Positions 1-6,748 of a DNA stretch of 64,000 nt are shown piece after piece. The notes under the pieces are model-generated. The model worked only from the letters and a program-made list of their open reading frames with translations, was not told where the DNA came from and ran no database searches. Each line of letters opens with the position of its first letter. Position 1 is the first letter of the stretch. Source of the DNA: Acidimicrobiia bacterium (GTDB lineage Bacteria > Actinomycetota > Acidimicrobiia > IMCC26256 > JAMXLJ01); the NCBI GenBank assembly GCA_035651955.1, contig DASRES010000016.1, positions 35,838-99,837 on the forward strand, written 5' to 3'. A program made the position numbers and the translations under genes.

Positions 1-1520
1 ACCGGCGGCTCGAGCTTCAGCTGCGTGCCGTCCTCCGCGGTGATCGGCTCGTGCACGAAGTCGAGGTCGAGGCGGCCACTCAACGCCATGGCGACCACCG
101 TCTCGGGCGATCCGATGAACGCGAGCGTGTCCGCGTTGCCGTCGTTGCGCCGCGGGAAGTTGCGGTTGAACGACGTGACGATCGCGTTGCGCTGGCCCGG
201 CTGGATGTCGTCGCGCTGCCACTGGCCGATGCAGGGGCCGCACGCGTTCGCGAGGACGGTCGCGCCGATCGCCTCCAGGTCGGCGAGCAGCCCGTCGCGC
301 TCGATCGTTGCCCGGACCTGCTCGGAGCCGGGCGTGACGAGCAACGGCGACCGCACGCGCAGCCCGCGCGCCGCCGCCTGCCGTGCGACGTTCGCGGCGC
401 GACCGATGTCCTCGTAGGAGGAGTTGGTGCACGACCCGACGAGCGCGGACGACACCTCCGTGGGATAGCCCTCGCGCGCGACCTCCGCGGGCAGCGCGGA
501 GATCGGACGGTCGAGGTCGGGCGTGTGCGGGCCGACAAGGTGCGGCTCGAGCGGGTCGAGATCGATCTCGATCACGCGGTCGTAGAAGCGCGACGGGTCG
601 GTGTCGACCTCGGGATCGCTGCGCAGGAAGTCCGCGCACCGGTCGGCCGCGTCCGCGATCTCCTCGCGCCGCGTCGCCTTCAGGTAACGCGCGCTGCGCT
701 CGTCGTAGGGGAACAGCGAGCACGTCGCGCCGATCTCCGCGCCCATGTTGCAGATCGTCGCCCGGCCCGTCGCCGAGATCGACGACACACCGGGCCCGAA
801 GTACTCGACGATCGCGCCCGTGCCACCCTTCACGGTGAGGATCCCGGCGACGGCGAGGATGACGTCCTTCGCGGAGGTCCAGCCGGACAGCGTGCCCGTG
901 AGCCGCACCCCGATCAGCTTCGGGACGCGCGTGTTGAACGGCCACCCCGCCATGACGTCGACCGCATCCGCGCCACCGACGCCGATCGCCACCATCCCGA
1001 GCCCGCCGGCGTTCGGCGTGTGGCTGTCGGTTCCGATCATCATTCCGCCCGGGAACGCGTACTGCTCGAGCACGACCTGGTGGATGATCCCCGACCCCGG
1101 CTTCCAGAACCCGATCCCGTACTTCGCCGACACGCTGCGCAGGAACTCGTAGACCTCGGCGTTCACGTCCTGCGCGACCCGCAGGTCGGCGTCCGCACCC
1201 ACGTGCGCCTGGATCAGGTGGTCGCAGTGCACCGTCGTCGGGACGGCGACGCGCGGCAAGCCCGCGAGCATGAACTGCAACAGCGCCATCTGCGCGGTCG
1301 CGTCCTGCATGGCGACTCGGTCGGGCCGGTAGTCCGCGTAGTCGACGCCACGCGCGAGCCCGACGGTCGTGGCGTCGTCCGCGTGCGCGGCGAGGATCTT
1401 CTCGGCGAACGTCATCGGACGGCCGAGTCGTGCGCGCGTCGTGGCGACGCGCTCGGGGAAGCGGGCGTAGACGTCCTCGACGAGGGACAGTGGTGTGGTC
1501 GGACCCACGGGCTCGGTCAT
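1..1520 (-). CDS. acn: Aconitate hydratase, mitochondrial type (partial, 3' end outside window)
   Basis: Isomerises citrate to isocitrate in the TCA cycle with a [4Fe-4S] cluster in the cytoplasm. About 506 codons are visible from ATG at 1520. The translation carries the family motifs [26 protein letters not shown] and [10 protein letters not shown], whose three cysteines (one plus two) ligate the cluster. [10 protein letters not shown] and [12 protein letters not shown] are typical of the mitochondrial-type branch rather than AcnA/IRP1 or AcnB. The C-terminal swivel domain lies beyond base 1. The start overlaps the stop of the upstream GntR regulator by ATGA, so the two are probably one transcript with coupled translation. 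Confidence 0.96.
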   Translation of the reverse strand, partial: MTEPVGPTTPLSLVEDVYARFPERVATTRARLGRPMTFAEKILAAHADDATTVGLARGVDYADYRPDRVAMQDATAQMALLQFMLAGLPRVAVPTTVHCDHLIQAHVGADADLRVAQDVNAEVYEFLRSVSAKYGIGFWKPGSGIIHQVVLEQYAFPGGMMIGTDSHTPNAGGLGMVAIGVGGADAVDVMAGWPFNTRVPKLIGVRLTGTLSGWTSAKDVILAVAGILTVKGGTGAIVEYFGPGVSSISATGRATICNMGAEIGATCSLFPYDERSARYLKATRREEIADAADRCADFLRSDPEVDTDPSRFYDRVIEIDLDPLEPHLVGPHTPDLDRPISALPAEVAREGYPTEVSSALVGSCTNSSYEDIGRAANVARQAAARGLRVRSPLLVTPGSEQVRATIERDGLLADLEAIGATVLANACGPCIGQWQRDDIQPGQRNAIVTSFNRNFPRRNDGNADTLAFIGSPETVVAMALSGRLDLDFVHEPITAEDGTQLKLEPP

Positions 1521-2230
1521 CGCTCGCTCCAGTTCTCGACGGACAGCGGGAATTCGACCTCGAACGCCGTGCGGTGCGCGGCGTAACGATGCTCGGCGAG
1601 CATCACGGCGCGGCCGCGACGGTCGTAGGTGACGCGGCGGCACGCGAGAACCGGCGACCCCGACGGGATGCCGAGACGGCGCGCGTCGCCGCGGGACGCG
1701 GACACCGCGGTGATCGTCTGCACGACGCGCCCGGGCTCGACGCCCTGCAGCGGGAGGAGCTCGTGGAACGTCGCCCGTTCGACGTCGGCGCGACTGAGGT
1801 GCGCACCGAGCGCGGCGTCGACCCATACCGTGACGATCGCGAACGGCTCGTCGTCGGCGAGGTTGAGACGCGTCACGCGCAGCACGTCCGCGTCCGCCGC
1901 GAGCCCGAGCGTCTTCGCGACGTCACCCGTCGCGGGCTCGAACGCGAACTCGAGGACCCTCCGGCTCGGTGCCGCGCCCGCGGCCTCGAGCGCGGCCTCG
2001 ACGGTCGTGACGCGCCCGAGCGGCTGGTGGACCGGGTCCAGCGCGACGAACCATCCCGCGCCGCGCCGGCTCGTGACGAGCCCCTCGTCGCGCAGCGCGT
2101 CGAGCGCCCGCCGGACCGTCACCCGGCTCGCGCTGTACTCGTGTGCGAGCTCGGCCTCGCTCGGCAGCGACCCGGCGGCGCCGGCGGCGATCCGGGCCCG
2201 GAGCTCCTGGGCGATGTCGAGGTACCGCAC
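1517..2230 (-). CDS. GntR/HutC-family transcriptional regulator with UTRA domain
   Basis: DNA-binding regulator of 237 aa. The N-terminal winged helix (about residues 1-65, with [22 protein letters not shown]) is the GntR fold. Residues about 75-230 form the ligand-sensing UTRA domain typical of the HutC subfamily. The GTG start at 2230 lies 7 nt after a -10-like hexamer, suggesting a leaderless mRNA. A palindrome matching HutC-type operators sits between its -35 and -10, so autoregulation is likely. Because the aconitase gene is coupled to it by ATGA, this regulator probably controls aconitase. The effector is unknown. Confidence 0.93.
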   Translation of the reverse strand: MRYLDIAQELRARIAAGAAGSLPSEAELAHEYSASRVTVRRALDALRDEGLVTSRRGAGWFVALDPVHQPLGRVTTVEAALEAAGAAPSRRVLEFAFEPATGDVAKTLGLAADADVLRVTRLNLADDEPFAIVTVWVDAALGAHLSRADVERATFHELLPLQGVEPGRVVQTITAVSASRGDARRLGIPSGSPVLACRRVTYDRRGRAVMLAEHRYAAHRTAFEVEFPLSVENWSER

Positions 2231-2266
2231 AACTTGTATGGTACTTGTCTAGACTTCTCCCGTCAA
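2231..2266 (-). promoter_or_regulatory. Predicted leaderless promoter of gntR-acn
   Basis: On the minus strand, TTGACG (2266-2261), a 17-nt spacer and TACCAT (2243-2238) are followed by 7 nt and the GTG start at 2230. The transcript would begin at or next to the start codon. Confidence 0.7.
2243..2256. promoter_or_regulatory. Putative GntR/HutC operator
   Basis: ACTTGTCTAGACTT has a perfect 8-bp palindromic core GTCTAGAC (2247-2254). It resembles the known HutC/DasR-type TGGTCTAGACCA box and lies inside the -35/-10 spacer of the gntR promoter. A second ACTTGT at 2232-2237 repeats the half-site 11 nt away. Repression by steric block is inferred. Confidence 0.6.
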
Positions 2267-2721
2267 CGGGGCTGCCAGTTGGCCGGGTCGGACACCGCTG
2301 CGCGGACCACCTCGGGCAGCTCGCCCGCCGCCACGTCGGCCAGCGTGACCACGTCGAGCACGGAGCGGAGACTCGCCCGCACCGCGATCCACACGTCGAC
2401 GAGCGACGACGCGGCGCCCTCGTACGTCAGCGACTCGGGCCGCACGCCCCGGACGGCCGCGAGCGGGCCCTCGACCGCCCGGAGGACCTCGGCGACCGAG
2501 ATCTCCGACGCCGGCCGGGCCAGCATCGAGCCGCCCTCGGCCCCCCGCTGCGTCGCCACGAGGCCGGCCCGGCGCAGGTCACGCAGGATGTTCTCGAGGA
2601 ACTCCCGGGGGATCCGCTGGCTGTGCGCGATCCGCTCCGCCTTCACGGGTCGACCCGGGGGCGCGGCCGCGAGCTCGGCGGCCGCCCGCACCGCGTAGTC
2701 CGCCTTCGCCGAGATCCGCAC
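2263..2721 (-). CDS. Rrf2-family transcriptional regulator without cysteines
   Basis: Winged-helix regulator of 152 aa starting MRISAKADYAVRAAAELA, the classic Rrf2 N-terminus, with the recognition helix near residues 28-55 (IPREFLENILRDLRRAGLV). It contains no cysteine at all, so it cannot bind an Fe-S cluster through cysteines as IscR or NsrR do. A CymR-like, partner- or metabolite-sensing mechanism is more plausible. It is divergent from a TauE/SafE permease and a decayed sulfonate/taurine-type importer, consistent with control of sulfur supply. GTG at 2721 is used; the stop is only 32 nt upstream of gntR. Confidence 0.9.
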   Translation of the reverse strand: MRISAKADYAVRAAAELAAAPPGRPVKAERIAHSQRIPREFLENILRDLRRAGLVATQRGAEGGSMLARPASEISVAEVLRAVEGPLAAVRGVRPESLTYEGAASSLVDVWIAVRASLRSVLDVVTLADVAAGELPEVVRAAVSDPANWQPR

Positions 2722-2751
2722 TTGACGCCCGTCCCCGCTATTCCGTAGCTT
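2722..2751 (+). promoter_or_regulatory. Predicted promoter of the TauE/SafE gene
   Basis: TTGACG at 2722-2727, an 18-nt spacer and TAGCTT at 2746-2751 lie upstream of the plus-strand permease gene. The leader also carries a GGAGG ribosome binding site about 5 nt before the GTG at 2796. Confidence 0.55.
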
Positions 2752-2752
2752 T

Positions 2753-2769
2753 TCGATCAGATTTATCGA
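2753..2769. promoter_or_regulatory. Putative Rrf2 operator
   Basis: TCGAT (2753-2757) and ATCGA (2765-2769) form a perfect 5-bp inverted repeat with a 7-nt AT-rich spacer, directly after the permease -10. It is the only palindrome of note in the divergent Rrf2/TauE intergenic region, hence the assignment. Confidence 0.45.
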
Positions 2770-2795
2770 GATAGACCTCGTCCTCCGGAGGCTAC

Positions 2796-3845
2796 GTGCA
2801 CCTCGACCCCTGGGTCGCGCTCGCCGGGCTCGGCGTCGGCTTCGTCGTCGGGCTGACGGGCATGGGCGGCGGCGCGCTCATGACGCCCGTGCTCGTGCTG
2901 CTCTTCGGCATCCAGCCGCTCGCCGCGGTGTCGAGCGACCTCGTGGCGGCCGTCGTCATGAAGCCGGTCGGGGGTGGCGTGCACCTGCGTCGCGGCACCG
3001 TGCGACTCGACCTCGTGAAGTGGCTCGCGCTCGGGTCCGTACCCTCCGCCTTCGCCGGGGTCCTCGTCCTGCGCGCGATCGGCGCCGCGCGCGTGCAGGA
3101 CCGCCTGCAGCTCCTACTGGGGCTCGTGCTCGTCGTCGCGGCGGCGGCCATGGTGGCCCGTTGGATCCTCCAGCCACGTCGTGCGACGCGGGCCGAGCCC
3201 GTTCGCGTCCGCGCGATACCCACGGTGCTCGTCGGCGTCGTCGGCGGGCTCGTGGTCGGCATGACGTCGGTCGGCAGTGGGTCGCTGATGATCGTCGCGC
3301 TGATGATGCTGTATCCCGCGATGTCGACCGGTGAGCTGGTGGGAACCGACCTCGTGCAGGCGATCCCGCTCGTGCTGTCCGCCGCGCTCGGACACGTGCT
3401 GTTCGGCCATCTCGAGCTCGGCCTGACGGGCGCGCTCCTGCTCGGGAGCATCCCCGGCGTGTACCTCGGCGCGCGCGTCTCGGCGCGCGCACCCGACGCG
3501 ATCGTCCGGCCCGCGCTGGCGGTCGTGCTCCTGCTCTCGGCGCTGAAGCTGCTCGACGCGCCCATCGCCGTGTTGCTCGCGGTCCTCGTGCTCGCGGTGT
3601 GCGCGGGCGCGACGGCCGCGGCCGTCCGTCTCCCCCGTCGCGAACCCGCGCTCCAACCGATTCCGGAGGTCAGGGTGTCCCTCCGTCTACTCGCGCGCGC
3701 TCGTACCGATCGTGTTCGTCGCGCTCGCGGCGTGCACGAGCGCGAGCAGCTCCACCGCGAAGGTGACGCTGCGTCTCGGCTACTTCCCGAACATCACGCA
3801 CGCGACCGCGTTGCTCGGCGTCGAGCGCGGGATCTTCGCCCGTGA
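2796..3845 (+). CDS. TauE/SafE-family sulfite/anion exporter with aberrant C-terminal extension
   Basis: Inner-membrane permease, likely exporting sulfite or a sulfonate-derived organic anion. The first about 285 residues give two halves, each opening with the family's Gly-rich motif (GLTGMGGGALMTPVLV near residue 18 and GMTSVGSGSLMIVALM near 150), and about eight hydrophobic segments. GTG at 2796 has a strong GGAGG site. Family members usually end near residue 250-290. Here no stop occurs and the frame runs on from residue 294 through the leader of the next, decayed gene, adding about 57 Arg-rich residues. The extension looks accidental and the true stop may have been lost. Confidence 0.85.
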   Translation: MHLDPWVALAGLGVGFVVGLTGMGGGALMTPVLVLLFGIQPLAAVSSDLVAAVVMKPVGGGVHLRRGTVRLDLVKWLALGSVPSAFAGVLVLRAIGAARVQDRLQLLLGLVLVVAAAAMVARWILQPRRATRAEPVRVRAIPTVLVGVVGGLVVGMTSVGSGSLMIVALMMLYPAMSTGELVGTDLVQAIPLVLSAALGHVLFGHLELGLTGALLLGSIPGVYLGARVSARAPDAIVRPALAVVLLLSALKLLDAPIAVLLAVLVLAVCAGATAAAVRLPRREPALQPIPEVRVSLRLLARARTDRVRRARGVHEREQLHREGDAASRLLPEHHARDRVARRRARDLRP

Positions 3846-4347
3846 CCTCGGCTCGAACGTCACGCTGATGACCGCGACCTTCAACGCCGGTCCCGAGGAG
3901 TCACCGCGCTCCTCTCCGGCGCGCTCGACGCCGGCTCCGTCGGCCCGAACCCCGCGATCAACGCGTGGCAGAAGTCGCACGGCACCGCGATCAGGATCGT
4001 CGCCGGGTCGATCACCAGCGCGCGCCAGTTGAAGGGCAAGAAGCTCGCGTCACCGCAGCTCGGCAACACGCAGGACGTCGTCCTGCGCACGTGGCTGAAG
4101 CGGCAGGGTCTCAGCACGACGACGACCGGCGGGCGCGACGTGTCGGTCGTGCCGCAGGACAACGCGACGACGTTGCAGGCGTTCCAGGCCGGCGCGGTCG
4201 ACGTCGCGTGGGGGCGGCCCGAGCCGTGGGCGACGCGGCTCGTCAAGGACGGCGGCGGGCACGTGCTCGTCGACGAGGCGTCGCTGTGGCCGGGCGGCCG
4301 CTACGTCACGACGTTGCACGAGGTCGCCGATCGGGCCGCGCTGCTGA
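3675..4347 (+). pseudogene. Decayed NitT/TauT-type ABC substrate-binding lipoprotein (SsuA-like)
   Basis: Remnant of a periplasmic aliphatic sulfonate/nitrate/taurine-type binding protein. A GGAGG site precedes GTG at 3675. The lipobox LAAC (Cys codon at 3733) is in a different frame, with the shift inside a CG repeat near 3691-3700. LRLGYFPNITHATALLGVERG, a family signature, follows. At about 3900 the frame changes again (one base missing in GAGGAG-GTC), and VTALLSGALDAGSVGPNPA continues. An in-frame gap of roughly 13 residues precedes ITSARQLKGKKLASPQLGNT. Homology continues through PEPWATRLV and SLWPGGRYVTT, then stops near 4347. Several independent lesions make decay more likely than recoding. 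Assembly error cannot be excluded. Confidence 0.82.
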
Positions 4348-4495
4348 CGGGTGGCACGACCTGCTGCACGGCACGCTCCTCGACGCGACGGCCGTCACGC
4401 TGCGACGCGGCGTCGTCGACTTCCTCGTCGTGTCCGGCCTGAAGCAGGGCTGGGCGTTCGCGTGGCGGAGCCTGGTCGACGGGGCGACGAGCTAG
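4348..4495 (+). pseudogene. Remnant of an SsuC/TauC-type ABC permease
   Basis: Read in a third frame, this stretch gives WHDLLHGTLLDATAVTLRRG and then SGLKQGWAFAWRSLV. The first block resembles the N-terminal part, and the second the conserved C-terminal LKQGWAFAWRSL motif, of sulfonate/taurine ABC permeases. About 150-200 residues that normally lie between them are missing, and the start is gone. It is fused directly to the binding-protein remnant, as expected after internal deletions in an ssuAC-like operon. The stop (4493-4495) overlaps the stop of the opposing cyclophilin gene. Confidence 0.7.
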
Positions 4496-4968
4496 CTGCG
4501 CGCCCGCTCGTCGACCGTGACCTTCTTCATCGTGTCGCCGACATCGATCGACTGGGCGACGTCCATGCCGTCGACGACGTACCCGAAGAGGTTGTAGTCC
4601 TTCGACAGCTTGCGCCGGCAGTCGTCGATCGTGATGAAGAACTGTGACCCGTTCGTGTTCGGCCCCGCGTTCGCCATCGCCACGGCACCGAGCGTGTACT
4701 CGCCCTTCACGGGCTCGTCGGCGAACTTGTAGCCCGGGCCGCCGGTACCGGTTCCCTGCGGGCAGCCGCCCTGGATCACGAAGTCGGGGACGACGCGGTG
4801 GAACGTCAGGCCGTCGTAGTAACCCTGACGGGCCAGCGCGACGAAGTTGTTGACGGTGTTGGGCGCGAGCTGCGGGTCGAGGTCCATCACGATGTCACCC
4901 TTGTCGGTGTCGATCGTGACGCGATACATCGCCTGGTCGTCTATCTCGAACGCGGGGGGCTTCGCCAC
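4492..4968 (-). CDS. Cyclophilin-type peptidyl-prolyl cis-trans isomerase
   Basis: Catalyses proline cis-trans isomerisation during protein folding; 158 aa, no signal peptide, so cytoplasmic. FHRVVPDFVIQGG (catalytic Arg and Phe/Gln region, about residues 56-68) and GPNTNGSQFFIT (about 102-113) are the defining cyclophilin motifs. GTG at 4968 follows a good AAAGGAG site. It lies 9 nt after ccmI, so it is probably the last gene of the cytochrome c maturation transcript. Its stop overlaps the end of the decayed transporter on the other strand. Confidence 0.95.
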   Translation of the reverse strand: MAKPPAFEIDDQAMYRVTIDTDKGDIVMDLDPQLAPNTVNNFVALARQGYYDGLTFHRVVPDFVIQGGCPQGTGTGGPGYKFADEPVKGEYTLGAVAMANAGPNTNGSQFFITIDDCRRKLSKDYNLFGYVVDGMDVAQSIDVGDTMKKVTVDERARS

Positions 4969-4977
4969 GGAGCTCCT

Positions 4978-5757
4978 TTACTTGTGCTGCTGTGCTGACG
5001 GGCACGCCGTGAGGGCCTGCTGGAGGACCTGCTGGACCTGCGGCGCCAGCTGGCTGTCGTTCGCGACGGCGAGGTAGCGCTGGAACTCGCCGACCGCGGG
5101 GCACGGCTCGTTCTTGCCGCGGAACAGGACCATCCCGCGGAAGAAGTGGGCATCGGGGTACTGCGGGTCCGCCGCGACCGCCTGGTCGAGGCGCTGCAGC
5201 GACTGGTCGGGCAGGTTCGCGAGGAAGACGATCCAGCCACCGTACGCGAGCGCCTCGGCGTTCTTCGGGTCGAGCTTCGCGGTGGCGTCGTACTCGCGGA
5301 GCGCGTCGGCGTACTGCTGCTGCGCGAGGAGGACCCGCGCGTACGCGAGGTGCGCCTGCGGGTCGTTCGGGTGCTCCTGCGTCGCCTTCTTCAGGCTGTC
5401 GACGCGCGAACCGGCGGTGGTCGTCGTCTGGCTGTCGCCGGTCACCTCGCCGCCGGGCAACCGCGCGCCGAGCGCGAACGACAGCGCGACCGCGGCCGCA
5501 GTCGCGAACGCGAGCAGCGCCGCGACGACCCCGACCCGGCGTGCCGTCGACGTCGGCGGTCTGGCCGGTCGCGCGTCGACGCCGTCGCGCAGCGCGCGCA
5601 GGACGGCCGCGGCCTTGGCCGTGTAGTCGGCGTGCAGCCGCTCGTACGTCTCGTCGTCGATGTCACCCGCGGCACGGTTGCGCTCGAGATCGTCGAGCGA
5701 CCGCAGCATGAAGTCACGCTCGGCCTCGAGCGCCTCACGCTCGTCGGGGTCGGCCAT
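4978..5757 (-). CDS. ccmI: CcmI/CycH-like TPR protein of cytochrome c maturation
   Basis: Probable apocytochrome c chaperone of System I. The N-terminal about 70 residues (ALEAERDFMLRSLDDLERNRAAGDID) match the CcmI/CcmH-associated start, followed by one membrane helix (about 76-98) and tetratricopeptide repeats (about 120-230; HPNDPQAHLAYARVLLAQQQ, DPKNAEALAYGGWI, DPQYPDAHFFRGM). ATG at 5757 shares its first base with the ccmH stop (TGATG), so coupling is likely; a TTG one codon upstream is less plausible. It is shorter than proteobacterial CcmI, and family assignment rests on domain order and position. Confidence 0.8.
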   Translation of the reverse strand: MADPDEREALEAERDFMLRSLDDLERNRAAGDIDDETYERLHADYTAKAAAVLRALRDGVDARPARPPTSTARRVGVVAALLAFATAAAVALSFALGARLPGGEVTGDSQTTTTAGSRVDSLKKATQEHPNDPQAHLAYARVLLAQQQYADALREYDATAKLDPKNAEALAYGGWIVFLANLPDQSLQRLDQAVAADPQYPDAHFFRGMVLFRGKNEPCPAVGEFQRYLAVANDSQLAPQVQQVLQQALTACPSAQQHK

Positions 5758-6209
5758 CAACCCGCCTCGCGCGCCTGCGCGACGAGCTGCTCGTCCGCCT
5801 CGGTCGCGGCCAGCCGGGGTTCACGCCGCCACCGCCAGAGGGCGTACGCGAGACCACCCGCGCCGAGGATGAACGCGGCGACCGGCAGGCCCCAGACGAG
5901 GATCCCGATGCCGTCGTTCTGCGGCTTCAGGAGGATCGACGGACCGTAGCGGTCGACGTACGCCTGCCGGATCTGCCCGTCGGTCTGACCGGCCCGCAGC
6001 CGCGCCTCGATGTCGGCACGCTGCGCGGCGGCGGTCGGTGTCGCGCTGTCGGCGATCGACAGCGCCTCGCAGTCGACGCAGCGCAGCTCCGACGCGAGCG
6101 AGCGCGTCCGCTCGGCGATCGTCGCGTGACCGCCCGACGGCCACGCCGCGACCGCGAGCACGACCGCGGCGATCACCGCGAGCAGCGCCCACGGCCCCCA
6201 CCGCTTCAC
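5757..6209 (-). CDS. ccmH: Cytochrome c maturation protein CcmH
   Basis: Membrane-anchored thiol protein that reduces or holds apocytochrome c for haem ligation. The 150-aa product has an N-terminal anchor, the motif LRCVDCEALSIADS (the CcmH LRCxxC signature, about residues 46-51), the conserved IRQAYVDRYGPSILLKPQ segment, and a second membrane helix near residue 110. GTG at 6209 overlaps the ccmG stop by GTGA. Confidence 0.92.
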   Translation of the reverse strand: MKRWGPWALLAVIAAVVLAVAAWPSGGHATIAERTRSLASELRCVDCEALSIADSATPTAAAQRADIEARLRAGQTDGQIRQAYVDRYGPSILLKPQNDGIGILVWGLPVAAFILGAGGLAYALWRWRREPRLAATEADEQLVAQAREAG

Positions 6210-6748
6210 GCGCGGCCTCTCGCGGCCGTCACCATCGCGTCGAGGCTCTGCACCGTCAGCGGCCCGTACTGCGAACCCGCGATCACGCCGTCGGGACCGA
6301 TGACGTAGGTCTCCGGCTGGCCGCGCGTCGCGAACGCGAGCGCGGCCTTCGCGCCGGGATCCATCGCGATCGTCCAGCCGATGTGCTCCGCGCTCACCGC
6401 CGCCTTCACCGCGCCCTCGGTGTCGTCGCGCACGATGCCGACCATCACGAGGTCCGGATCGTTGGAGTGCCGCGACCAGTAGTCGAGCAGCGTCGGGAGC
6501 TCCTGCTGACAGGGCTGGCACCACGTGTTCCAGAAGTTGACGACGACGGTCTTGCCCGCGAGCGACGCCGTGCTCACCTGCTTCCCGTCGATCGTCGGCA
6601 ACGTGAACGCCGGCGCCGGCTGCCCGACGAGCCGGCTGTGACTCGCGTCGGCGCGCGGGTCCTTGCCGCTGTTGACGGCGAGCACGACGGCGAGCAGCGC
6701 GACGATCACGCCCACGCCCCCCGCGACCCATCGCGCGGGATGCCTCAT
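6206..6748 (-). CDS. ccmG: Thiol:disulfide interchange protein CcmG/DsbE (TlpA-like)
   Basis: Membrane-tethered thioredoxin-fold protein that keeps the CXXCH cysteines of apocytochrome c reduced. The 180-aa product has an N-terminal anchor (about 8-26) and a redSoxin/TlpA domain with VVVNFWNTWCQPCQQELP (active site CQPC near residue 76) and the later cis-Pro region GQPETYVIG. ATG at 6748 overlaps the ccmF stop by ATGA, and its stop overlaps ccmH. Confidence 0.93.
   Translation of the reverse strand: MRHPARWVAGGVGVIVALLAVVLAVNSGKDPRADASHSRLVGQPAPAFTLPTIDGKQVSTASLAGKTVVVNFWNTWCQPCQQELPTLLDYWSRHSNDPDLVMVGIVRDDTEGAVKAAVSAEHIGWTIAMDPGAKAALAFATRGQPETYVIGPDGVIAGSQYGPLTVQSLDAMVTAARGRA

Noticed and set aside
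51..1586. Long plus-strand open frames opposite aconitase, such as one of about 511 codons
   Set aside because: They are Arg/Ala-rich shadows of a well-conserved aconitase on the minus strand and match no family.
3675..4495. Programmed ribosomal frameshifting in the binding-protein gene
   Set aside because: Two shifts, an internal gap and loss of most of the permease are better explained by decay or sequence error; no slippery heptamer with a structure was seen.
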